Shown: in pieces, positions 24,101 to 37,400 of the stretch
Layout of the letters: the number at the start of each line of letters is the position of its first letter
How positions within the stretch are numbered: position 1 is the stretch's first letter
Assembly (NCBI GenBank): GCA_963662155.1
Contig: OY759270.1
Span: 11,731,426 to 11,795,425 of the forward strand
DNA from: Lamellibrachia columna
Lineage: Eukaryota; Annelida; Polychaeta; Sabellida; Siboglinidae
Reading direction: 5' to 3'
Length of the DNA: 64,000 bases
Made by a program: the position numbers and the translations under genes
Notes under the pieces: generated by a model
Seen by the model: only the letters and a program-made list of their open reading frames with translations
What the model was told of the DNA's origin: nothing
Database searches by the model: none

Positions 24101-27100
24101 AGGACCAACCAACTAATTGTACTCGGAGGACCAGCCTACTCCTTGTACTCGGAGCACCAGCTTACTCCTTGTACTCGGAGGACCAACTTACTCCTATAAT
24201 CGGAGGACCAATTTACTTCTTGTAATCGGAGAACCAGCTTACTCCTTGTAATAGGAGGACCAGCTTACTCCTTGTAATCGGAGGACCAGCTTACTCCTTG
24301 TACTTGGAGGACCAGCTTACTCCTTGTACTCGGAGGACCAGCTTACTCCTTGTACTCGGAGGACCAGCTTATTCCTTGTACTCGGAGGACCAGCTTACTC
24401 CTTGTAACTGGAGGACCTACTTACTCCTTGTAACCGGAGGACCTACTTACTCCTTGTAACTGGAGGACAAACTTACTCCTTGTAACTGGAGGACCAACTT
24501 ACTCCTTGTAACCGGACGACCAACTTATTCCTTGTAACCGGCGGACCAACTTACTCCTTGTAACCGGAGGACCAACTTACTCCTTGTAACTGGAGGACCA
24601 ACTTACTCCTTGTACTCGGAGGACTGACTTACTCCTTGTACTCGGAGGACCGACTTACTCCTTGTAACTGGAGGACAAACTAACTCCTTGTATTTGGAGG
24701 ACCAACTTACTCCTTGTAACCGGACGACCAACTTATTCATTGTAACCGGAGGACCAACTTACTCCTTGTAACCGGAAGACCAACTTACTCCTTGTAACCG
24801 GAAGACCAACTTACTCCTTGTAATCGGAGGACCAACTTACTCCTTGTAATCGGAGGCTGTCACGGTGATCTGGGCCGTCGCAGGCATCATCAGAGGGACT
24901 GCAGTGATCACCAGCATGTCCGGCTCAAACTTGATGCAGGGCGCCTTGAGAACCCCAATGAGGGTGAGCTGCTGGTAGGGGTTCGCATGGTCATTATCAA
25001 TGATCAGAGGAAGAGTGACCTCATAGCGACCAGGCTGGGCTAGAAGGGAGGAGGAGAAATGAATTTGTGAATTCACACTGGCAACTGGTAACAACATACC
25101 ATATTGGTTGTATTAGGCGTACAGTATGCTTGAAAACATTTTTATATGCAAAAAAGTCGCAAATTGTATTTTGACCAAAATCTGTGTAAAAACAAATGAT
25201 AAAAACTTTTCCACCACTGTTTTTTATTAATCCACCAGATGGCATGGTTGGCACCACAACAAAACATTGCAAATGGCATCCGTTGAGACCTGTGTAATGC
25301 TGAGTTGGAAACTTACCCATTTTGAACAACTATTCGAGGTTGCCATGTATTTAAAACTATTTAAAGTATGCGTGAAACATTGGAGAAAAGTTAGCAGTGG
25401 CAAACGTTCAGCATGACAGATGTGCAGCATCTATTCTAAAACTTAGTAAATGACTGGCTGTCATACAGAGAATAAGACAGTTATAATCAACCATGTGCTC
25501 TGCCTGGGACTACAACAATTCAGGCAGGACACATATTAAGATTCAATGGAAGTGACTGTCAAGATATTCAATGGGAAAGGGACTGGGTTGGGGTTGCCAG
25601 TCATTTATACATTCACATGTGACCAAACAAATGTACCAGAGCTGATACAGGTGAAGCTTTCGATTTTTGTCTGTCGTCACTAAACCTTGAAAAAATAGGG
25701 GCGTACACTTATTAGGGCATGTACGCTAAATAGGTTAACAATAAGTTAATATTGACTTGACAGGACACTTGTATTAACAGCATCGCCGTTTAATTTCAGC
25801 GGATGATGGACGCTACCAGGAGAGAAAGGTACATTGTTTGCATTGATTTCTGATAAAAACAATAATTTGATATGCACATGTTCAAAGAATAAGGGACATG
25901 AAATATTGTGTAAATTAAAGAGAAATGTGTGATTCCAAAACATAAAAACATACTACATTTGAGCAGTGCTACTTGCACGTACATAACTGAGAAAACATTT
26001 TGGCAACACATCTCATTGCCTGATGCGGCAATTAAGACAAAATTCAGTTTCACAACAATTATTGAAACAATTTTGCTCCATCATAATAATACAGGATTTG
26101 TCTCCAACATAAATCTGGCCGTTTTGGCCATTCAAAGGCAAATTACAGCACTTTATACATGAATTTTAGTAATTCAATAAATATTTTAAATAATACTGAC
26201 AATAAGAACAAATGAACGTTTAAAAAGAAGAATCTTGAAGCTTTTCTGCAGTCCACAGCATGCAACAAAATCTACAGTGAAATGCATATCTTGTAACATA
26301 AACAAAAGAAAACCTGTCTCACCTGGACAAAACAGCACCTGTAGTGGCTTGGCCTCACCCGGGTCAAGCTCTCCATTGATGCCCCTGTCACCGTAGGTCA
26401 AGTAGGGCATGCCGCCAGGGTGGAGGAACTTGAAGATGCCATTGTCAAGAACACTGTTGCTCTTACTCAGGTCAAGCGCCCATTTTAGTCTGCGTTTTGT
26501 GTTGTTCACCATAAGTGTTCCCTGCAAGTTTGCACAGTAACAATCATATAAGCACCAATCATTCTTGAGGTGTACAATACCATATGCTACCTTGTGAATT
26601 AAAATGTACTACACCTAGTGAATGAAAATGTACTACAAGTAATGAATGAAAATATATACTACACCTAGTGAATGAAAATGTACTACACCTACTAAAAGAA
26701 AATGTACTGCACCTATTGAAGGAAAATGTACACCTATTGAAGGAAAATGTACACCTAGTGAATGAAAATGTACTGTACATAGTGAATGAAAATATACTAC
26801 GCCTAGTGAATAAAAATGTACTATAACTAGTAAATGAAAATGTACTACACCTAGAGAACGAAAATGTACTAGACCTCGTGAATGAAAATATACTATACCT
26901 AGTGAATGAAAATGTACTACACCTAGTGAATGAAAATGTACTACACCTAGTAAATGAAAATGTACACCTAGTAAATGAAAATGTACTACACCTAGTGAAT
27001 AAAAATGTACTACACCTAGTGAATGAAAATGTACTACACCTAGAGAATGAAAATGTACTACACCTAGTGAATGAAAATGTACTACACCTAGTGAATGAAA

Positions 27101-29745
27101 ATGTACTACACCTAGTGAATGAAAATGTACTACAGAAGTTTGCTGTTACTGACTCCAATGACAGAAGTTTGCAATTACCAGTAATTATTAAATCATCCAC
27201 TTGCATTTCCAAAATGTTCAAATGTGCTCGACCTTAACTTCAATTACTTAATTCTATCCTGAAATGCTAACAGTCATCTATGATTTTGTGTAGTATACAT
27301 AACAAACTAAACTAAGCATCACGCATGTGGTCAGAAAATACAAATGACACTATGTACACATCTGGCACTGGCAAATTAAATATGAATGTACACTTTCATT
27401 AAAGTATTAATAAACAACAAAAGCAATGATATGAAATCAAATTAATTAATTGGCACAAATGATCAGTAGCAAATTTCATGAAATTCCACAACAAAACTTG
27501 ACGCGGCAAATGTTTATGACAAAAGCAAAGGTTAAGCGAAGCACCACAATCACGTGGATGCAATAGTTCATAAAATGATGGTCTAATATCTTGGTAAATA
27601 AAGTAACAAGATATACATTTTGCACTGACATAATTATTCTCATTTCTGATAAAGCCTACCTGGAATAGCATATTATTAATCATCAGATGGCGAATATATT
27701 GAATGTCAACAAGATTTGTGAAAAATGCATGTTTTTTATGTTTCTTTCAATGTCTTAGAAGCTACGAAAATACAAATTTCCATCATGGTACAGCACAGTG
27801 CTTTCACCATGGTGCAACACAGTGCTTTCACCATGGTGCAACACAGTGCTTTCACCATGGTGCAACACAGTGCTTTCATCATATTGCAACACAGTGCTTT
27901 CATCATGGTGCAACAGTGTTTTCACCATGGTGCAACACAGTGCTTTCACCATGGTGCAACACAGTGCTTTCATCATGGTGCAACACAGTGCTTTCATCAT
28001 GGTGCAAACAGCACTTTCATCATGGTGCAACACAGTGTTTTCATCATGGTGCAACACAGTGTTTGTATCATGGTGCAACACAGTGTTTTCATCATGGTGC
28101 AACACAGTGCTTTCACCATGGTGCAACACAGTGCTTTCATCATATTGCAACACAGTGCTTTCATCATGGTGCAACAGTGTTTTCACCATGGTGCAACACA
28201 GTGCTTTCACCATGGTGCAACACAGTGCTTTCATCATGGTGCAACACAGTGCTTTCATCATGGTGCAAACAGCACTTTCATCATGGTGCAACACAGTGTT
28301 TTCATCATGGTGCAACACAGTGTTTGTATCATGGTGCAACACAGTGTTTTCATCATGGTGCAACACAGTGTTTTCATCATGGGGTAACACAGTGTTTTCA
28401 TCATGGGGCAACACAGTGTTTTCATCATGGGGCAACACAGTGTTTTCATCATGGCGCAGCACAGTGTTTTCGTTGTTACAGCACAGTGTTATGATTGCAC
28501 ATCATAATATATCTATATCCACAAGTGGCCCACTTAATTTTAATAAAACAACTAACACAACTGTATTACCTTGCGCTAAAACAATCACGTATTTATGCCA
28601 TTGTATGCTCATTTAAAATTATTCAAATGGCAGATCGAAATTTTTTTAAATTCTGATGCTACTGTTGTGATTTTTCTCAAATATCAGTCAGCTTTACTAT
28701 TGGTATAATGTGTTTTGCTGACACAATAATTTGTTAAATGTGCAGGCTAGGTTTCAGTATGCGTTATCAAAGCTACTCGATTGGACAAACGTAGTGCTGT
28801 ATTATCTACCAGAGGAGCCAGGGATTATTTCAGGTATAGCCTCTACTAAATATCAGTAGTATATGATGATAACTTCAATTAAATCGTTTCTGTTTGTAAA
28901 AAATATATTATAATAGTAAGAAGAATAAGAAAAAGATATTTATCCCTTGCCACTTCCAGATATGTCTAATTGTAAACCAACAGAGATGGCAGTGGAAGAC
29001 CAGGGATGGTTTTGTTTGGAAGGCACCCATTCAATCACAATAACACAATTCTGGTGGGCTAGGGGACTGTGCCCCGTCTGGTCCAACCTGAGATCCGCCC
29101 CTGTGTGTTGGTTTAAAGATAACTGTAACTAAATATAAACAACAATATTCACATTATAATTCCAAACAGTAACATCACAACATAACTGTGTTAACAACAA
29201 AACAGATGACTCCAGTTGCTTGGCCTAGTACAGTAACACAATTAACACTGAGCTGTGTACTTGGCCTAGTACAGTAACACAACTAACACGGAGCTGTGTA
29301 CTTGGCCTAGTACAGTAACACAACTAACATGGAGCTGTGTACTTGGCCTAGTACAGTAACACAACTAACACGGAGCTGTGTACTTGGCCTAGTACAGTAA
29401 CACAACTAACATGGAGCTGTGTACTTGGCCTAGTACAGTAACACAACTAACACGGAGCTGTGTACTTGGCCTAGTACAGTAACACAACTAACACGGAGCT
29501 GTGTACTTGGCCTAGTACAGTAACACAACTAACACGGAGCTGTGTACTTGGCCTAGTACAGTAACACAACTAACACGGAGCTGTGTACTTACATCCAACT
29601 GGCACGGGTCCTGTGTTTACAAGTTCAAGTTACCAAAGAAATTAGTCTTGAGATTATATTTCCATATACACTTGTAACCAACATTAAAATGAAAACTCTA
29701 CGTTCTTTACAACCAAGAAGACCTTGTGCACAGGCACGCATGTTT

Positions 29746-29788
<43 letters not shown>

Positions 29789-31408
29789 CATAAGTATTTA
29801 CATTACATATCTTAGAGACTAATAACATATATTAATATTATTAAATATCAGCTACATATAATATATATATATATATATTAAATATTAATTATATATTTAC
29901 TGTACATATTATATATACACATATGAATATACATAAGTATCTACATTACATATCTTAGAGACTAATAAATATAGTTAGTTTTTAATGCTATTTAATTGGC
30001 AAAAAAATATATAATGGTAAACATTTGCACTAAATAAATATTAAACAATTAAAACGTATCCAAGCAGTCAGCAAACCAATCAATAACTATATAAACACGT
30101 TTTACCAAACTACCATAACACTGCTAATGCTGCATGCACTGGAGATGTATTATACACTTTGTGAAAATTAGTGCTGTGAATTGTTATATGTCCGACAGAT
30201 GATGACCGCTGGTTACTGTTGTCTGCAAGTTGGCATGCTCTATATTGTGTGTGGATTGTGATGTCTCGTTAACATACAAAGCGCTTGCACAATCGTCACT
30301 TGTGAATGTGTTTATGCTGTGGACAGTGGGTAGTGTTCGAAGTGCACCGAAGAAGATCGGGTGGGCGTGGTGGTGTGCTCCTGTAATCTAGCTACATGAA
30401 GGTATACATTGGCTGACATCTGGCTCTGGTGCTGCCATAGGTTTGCAAACTTTATGTTGTATATAATAAAACTCATTGCTGTGCTAATCACAGAATGCCT
30501 GGATTTGTAATATTCATGACATCTTGTTCGTCTTGGTAATAAATCGACACATGTCTACGAAGCATATTGTGTTGATGCCGACCACCTTTAGGACCTGGGC
30601 AGTAAACAGATGGGGCAAGGAAGGATTAATTTGCGGAGTGAACTAAAGTTGCTACACTCTAGATTTGGAGTGACCAATGGGTTGAGAAAAGGACGTTTTG
30701 TTACATAAGCTTTATAAACAGCAAAGCAGTCCAGACACTGGGAGAAAGATTAATAGCCTCATACAATCATAACGTAATTACATAACCAATATCCTAGCAC
30801 TAATATACTTAATAAACCTATTCTTACCTTCTGAGTGTCCTAGAGAGTGAAAAGAAGGCAACGATATTGAAATTAGATAACCTCCAATACATACGCAACA
30901 ATGGTGGGTTTGTTTAGAGACAAAATAAACGATAGGGCGTTTTCCCATTAAATTTCAGTAGTTACCAGGTTTTTTCCAATGTCCTATCCAAAACTGTTTA
31001 TTCTGTGGTGAAACCTATTGGTTTGACATTAGTTTAGCATCCACCCAGTTTTACTGCAGAAAATATTGTTATTATCAAGGTCATATTTACCACATTGAAT
31101 TGGAATTTAAATGGAAAAAAATATGCGGCTAGTACAAAAAGTCTGCCAAATGAATTTCTAATTGGACTTGAATAAATGGGTTTGGAACTGTAATTAAAAG
31201 TTCTTAAATAGTCTCTGAATTGTATAAAGTTTCTGAAAAAGAAGTGGACTAGGCGTGAAAATAAGGATGTTTTAACGAACTAAGCATGAAAAACATATCC
31301 ATAAAAGAAATGGATTTTTATGGAAAAAAGGAATTGGAACTGACAAAATTATATTATTGCACTTATATTTTATATTTAAATTAATACCACCGTACACACT
31401 TGAGCATG

Positions 31409-31484
<76 letters not shown>

Positions 31485-34400
31485 AGCATGCTCACACTCA
31501 CACACTCACTTGAGCATGCTCACACTCATTTGAGCATGCTCACATTCACACACTGACTTGAGCATGCTCGCACTCACACACTCACTTGCACACACATATT
31601 TTCTATTTTACATATCCACACTCAGACATAATATATTATAAAATTATGTTCCTTTTTTATTATTTCCAGTACTTGTTTGGAAGAATGAAGAAGTTTAATT
31701 TAAATTTATAAGGTGGTTTCTCGAGAGTGACTTTGAAAGCCTTAAAGGAGTCTCTTCCTACTATGTTACATATCTTACTATGTACCATGTTTTTATGCAT
31801 GTGTGTTTTATCAGATGGGGTCAAAAAAAATAAAATCATCATTAAATCCCAGTTGCACAAATATTCGACTTACTTTACTGTGACCGACAGAGGTGTTTGA
31901 CGCCATCTCATGCATAACGGGCGACAGGTAGAAGTTGATTGTCTGGTCGGAGAGCAGCAGGGGCATCCTCAGTGCCGTGGCAACGACCTTCTTGCTCGGG
32001 GTGTGAACAGCAGAGGGCGTGGGACGGGGAGGGTGCTGGAGGGCATAGGTGAGGCTCTCCTTGGCGGGGTGGGGGGAGGCAGGGAATGGGGTGTTCGGCG
32101 GGGGTGGCACTCCAATGTTGTTGATTGTAACAGGCATTAGGAACTCATAGGCTGCTACCTGAAATAGGCAAGTCATCATGAGGAGAAGCAAACGTCAGTT
32201 ATGTTATTCAAAATACACATGCAATTAGTACATGATATATATCAGCAATCGTACTATTAAAAACATGTTCACAGAGTGTAGAATTTTACACATTATACAT
32301 ATTTATGCTACACAAAATTAACCAAAAAATTTACTTAATTAACCAGCATAGACAAACACAGGAATGAAAAGACATAAATTAACAAGAGATGTCATTCGAC
32401 CTCTACCAAATGAAGTAACACTTCAACTGACTTTTTTCGTAATTGTTTTAAACACTTTTTTATGAAATGGACATTTTTACTATTTATTTATTTTATTTAT
32501 TTATCTATTTATTAATTAACTTTTAAAAACTGTTGTGATACAATTTGCGGAATGGCATAAGTGAAACACACGTGAGTCATATCACGTCGGCCATGCGAAA
32601 AGGCATTTGAAAATAAATTATTGATAAGACAAACAGTCATTATATTACTGCATCTTAAAAAAATTATTAATTTAAAGGAAATTTGTAAGGATTTTTAAAG
32701 GATTTAACAGGAATTTTTAAGGCTCTTAAAGGAATGTTGGATCTAACGCAGGTCCAACGCGACTAATTTCTACACAAGTAAGCAATCATTCAACCATGAG
32801 ACAATGTGCAATTTGTCATGTAAAAAATAAAGGAATTGAAAGGAATATGTTTTTTAAAATAAAGGAATTTTAAGGAAAGAATTTAAAGGAAATTGCCTTT
32901 CAAAACAGTATGACCGCTGCAAACATGCAACCAGCAAGTTTTCTCCCCAAACCAGCATCTGTGATACAATGAACCAATTAGAAATCATTTATCCCAATAC
33001 AAATGTTGCTGGTGACACTGCCATAGCAGCCTCCACAGTTACGTACCTCAGTTGGCTTGAAGACAAGTTTACACTGGATGGTTTCTTTGTCGTCCAAGGA
33101 GACAACGAAGAGGCCAGGGTTCTGCTCTTGGTACAACAGGTCCGCTAGTGTAGATGGAAAAGACACAGTCAGTAAAATACAAACACAGTTTTCAAAAATT
33201 ACTTGCACTTAATTTAATGCGAGAATGTAAGCATAAATGTATCTGCTTAACATATCAATTTTTATTCAAGATTTTTCTAAAGTACAACAGACAGGGCTGG
33301 ATATCAGCAAAGATAACACTTCCCATATTCAAGTTCTGAATGTGTTAACAAACACATCAGTTTAATATATTTTATACTTTTGTAATGATTACTCTAAAAA
33401 AATCCCTCACATACCACCAATTAGTCATGTTGACACTGTCACTAATGTTTAACTAACATCATATGAATCATCAAATCCCTCACATACCACCAATTAGTCA
33501 TGTTGACACTGTCACTAATGTTTAACTAACATCATATGAATCATCAAATCCCTCACATACCACCAATTAGTCATGTTGACACTGTCACTAATGTTTAACT
33601 AACATCATATGAATCATCAAATCCCTCACATACCACCAATTAGTCATGTTGACACTGTCACTAATGTTTAACTAACATCATATGAATCATCAAATGTCCC
33701 AAATAAATGTTTCACCTGTCTCATTTCAGACACATTTCACAATAAAAAATTTACCTATCTAATATCAACTACGACATGCGAGCTATATTGTTATTTGGTT
33801 TTGATGAAATCATTAAACAAACTATAAATTTGTCTTGATGTGATCTGGTCAAAATTGGGTGAAAAAAATAAGAGTGGTCCCGCTCTGGTAATCACTGTTC
33901 ACATTTTCACAAGTTACGCGATCTTAAGATCATAGTAATTTATTTCAATGATTTTAACAAATATATGTTAACTCTTTTGTTAAACTTTTTAACTCTTTTT
34001 AACTCTTTTGTTAAACTAACTAACTGTTCAAAGGCTATTCAAACTCTGCAACTTTGAACATTAACAAATCTGCTTTGTGATAAGTTACATCAATAAAGGA
34101 GAGTTTCACGCACAGAAACCATGTACCACTCACCTGCCGTTTGCTTCTTTGGTGGAAACTCTACAGAGAAGTCAGCGTACCGAGTCAAGATGAACTCAAC
34201 TTTGGCTTTCGTTGACTCCTTCGGAACGCAGACAACTATTTTGTTAGAGTAGCAATTTCTTGTCTCTTCATGTTTAGACATTTAGATAATGACTAACATT
34301 CCAAGGGTTGTTATCTATACATTTGGATTCATGCCAGGAGACGGTATTTAATAATTAATCATTGTTACCAGGTTATGGATAACTGTGGCATGCCAATCAC

Positions 34401-37400
34401 TTCTGCATAAAAACATCATTGGTTGACAATTAATCACCAGGATGTATGTATGCATGGTTTTCTCTCAAATAAACTAAAAGTACAAGATATGATAATTTTT
34501 TAACATAATACCATGTTATATAATATAAACTGCATCAATCCCAACATCTTCACCAACCAAATGTGTTTTATGAACCATAATTGTTTCATATAATTTCACC
34601 GTTATCTATTTAATTAGAATGTTTCTCCTTAAGTATCATGTTTAAATTATACCGCATGCTGAAAGACAAGGTCAATACTCATAAGAAGAAAGTGGTAAAA
34701 TTATTTGTAAAAACTGTGGTTCATTAAAGACACTTGGTTGAAGATGTTAAAATATTTTACCATATAACATGGTTTATGATAAAACGATCAGACTCTGCAC
34801 CTTTGAAACTGTCCATGCCCCACTTCTACTGAAAATTATTCAGTATTTGTTGCCAATAATCCAGGAAATAAAACAACACGAATGAGACACTACATTTAAA
34901 ATTTTTTTTTAAATGACCCCCTAAAATTATCTCAAAAGATCAATGCATAACACTGCATGAAATCGGTTTCATGGGAAGGGATCAATATAATTCAAAGTGT
35001 CATGTAGAAAAGAAGAGGGTCTAAGGTTAGATGACATCAGTTTTGTGTAATGTGTTTTTGAGGTCATCCCTTAGAACATCTATGTTTTGAAGATCCTCCC
35101 TTAGTACATCTATGTTTTGAGATATCCCTTGGTACATCTGTTTTGAGATCATCCTTTAGTACACCTGTTTTGAGATCATCCCTTAGTACACCTGTTTTGA
35201 GATCATCCCTTAGTACATCTGTTTTGAGATCATCCCTTAGTACATCTATGTTTTGAGATCATCCATTAGTTACCTGGTTGCTGAGCGTGAAGGGGATAGC
35301 AGCGGCTGAACCACAGTATACGCCGCCGATGTTGAAAGACGGCTGTGAACAGTAGAACAATGCATGAAAAATACTTTGAAATCATGTAGCGACTGTCCTT
35401 GCGGTTGTGCCTTCAACAACGCTTCAATAGCTCCAGTGGTCAACTTACGTCTACCCTAACATTCACTGCCAAAGGGCCATGACAATTTGACAAATGTTTA
35501 ATTAAATACAGGGAGTATCTTTCATCGAAAGGATACGTTAAAATGCTGACAAGATAACTTACCACTGACTTATCATAATTTAACAGCGTGAGGCTTAGCA
35601 AGTAAGTTTGGTAAGCGAGTGAGTTTTTATGTTTAGTTGTCCTGGAAAAGGACCCAAGCGTAACATCATACTTGACCAGTGTCAACCAGAGAATACATGT
35701 GACACTTTCTACATTCAGCCATCTAAGGATATTGACCAACTCCATCTGGTGAATAGGTGAGAACATTTACATTTGTTCATTAGGAGATAGTGTCATGCAT
35801 CAATAAAGCCTACTCAGTTTTGATCATCTGGATATGATCTACGTTTTGTTCCTATGGTTGAAACTAACACTGGAACTAAGGTTTACTTGGTTGCTTCACC
35901 AACTCTTTGAAATTCATTCGCTCTTAGTATTAGATCAGAAGGAATTTTTCATGAACTATTCTCTAAAAAATTACAAATATACTGAGAACTGAATTGTACA
36001 ACACACGCTTACACTTGTATAACTGTATTATTTAGTGTCACTTATAAGTGATATGGCATTAGCTTCTTCTTGCCCTTTTTCAACTTATTCAACTATTGAT
36101 GTTTAAAATTCAGCTGTGTTTGTATGTTTATTGTTGATAAACTTTATTATTATATTATTCTTATAAAGAAACAGAAAAAAAAATTTCATTGAGGTGCTAA
36201 AGATATTTTTTTATTTTTTTTATTTTATTTATATTATTATTATTAAAAGTCTGGCCACCTAGCAAACAGGCAACAAGGTACATACAGTTTCACATGACGT
36301 TTACCCAAGTTTTTTATATTTATATGTGACAAATCAGATAAATGATTTCGCTCACAATGTCAATGTTGACGCAGGGTGCCTCAACAGCGCCGCCGATTCG
36401 GATCTCCTGGACCCGTCCACCGCGAATAGCTACATTAATTCGGGCATCAAACTTGACGAGGTTGGTTGGAGTCATTGACAGGGTGATCTCAGTAAACCCT
36501 CCTGATGGTATTACCCCATTTTCCGGGGTAGCTTTCAGTCCAGGAATAGGGTTCGTTTCAAGGACCTAGGGCAGAAATGAAGTGAATAAGAAATCGATAA
36601 ATATTTACATTATATAACAAGCATTAAATAATATTGTATAATATTACTAATAAGTAAAGAGTTAATTCTTTAAACAACAATTTTAAACCATGCCAATTCA
36701 GCATTCCATGTAATAAAAGTAGAGCAAGATTTATTCTATCTGGAAATGTTATTAAATGATCAACATGTCCAACTGAATGAAAATCACTTTTCTTGTCTTG
36801 AGTTTTATGTTTCATAAGGAAAGTTTTGATGTTGGCAAGGTTTCAAGTGTGGAAATTGCTCCAAATAACATAAAAGACAGAACAGTTGGTATAATAAAAT
36901 TATGGTATAATAAAATTAGTATTAGGAAATGTATGGCAGATCGAATTGTGTAGTTACCAACAATAGGCAATTAGAGAATGAAACAAGTTATACAATGTAT
37001 ACAGGGTAGAAGGAGAGGAGGAAGATGGCAACTGGGATGGGAGGGTTGTGTGAAGAGAGATTTGGTGGGAGTGGGAGGGGAGGGGAGAATGAGGGACGAG
37101 AGATGGGGGAGTGGAGACGGGTGGTGGAAGCGGGAAAATAAAATAAAATAAAAACCGAGAACCCGTATCGATGCCAGCCTCAAACCAGACCCTTCGAGCC
37201 TCAAACCAGACTCTTCGAGTCGCAAACCGGACCCTTCGAGCCTCAAACCCGGATTCTTCGAGCCTCAAACCGGACCCTTTGAGCCTCAAACCGGACCCTT
37301 CGAGCCTCAAATCGGACCCTTCGAGCCTCAAACCGGACCCTTCGAGCCTCAAACCGGACTCTTCGAGCCTCAAACCGGACTCTTCGAGCCTCAAACCGGA

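Noticed and set aside
26559..27237. 220-codon ORF of CSTFSFTR repeats
   Set aside because: 24-bp minisatellite; intronic, upstream of the exon 26 acceptor.
27785..28490. CRISPR-like array
   Set aside because: Units are contiguous without unique spacers, and this is an animal genome.
27703..28616. Several 200+ codon ORFs (His/Cys-rich and others) in all frames
   Set aside because: 27-bp satellite read in different frames; no start context, introns or domain.
36342..36569. Plus-strand ORFs antisense to CFAP47 exons (also at 9747, 13427, 17034, 21347, 31910, 48761, 58639)
   Set aside because: Shadows of the true minus-strand exons; they lack family similarity and splice sites.
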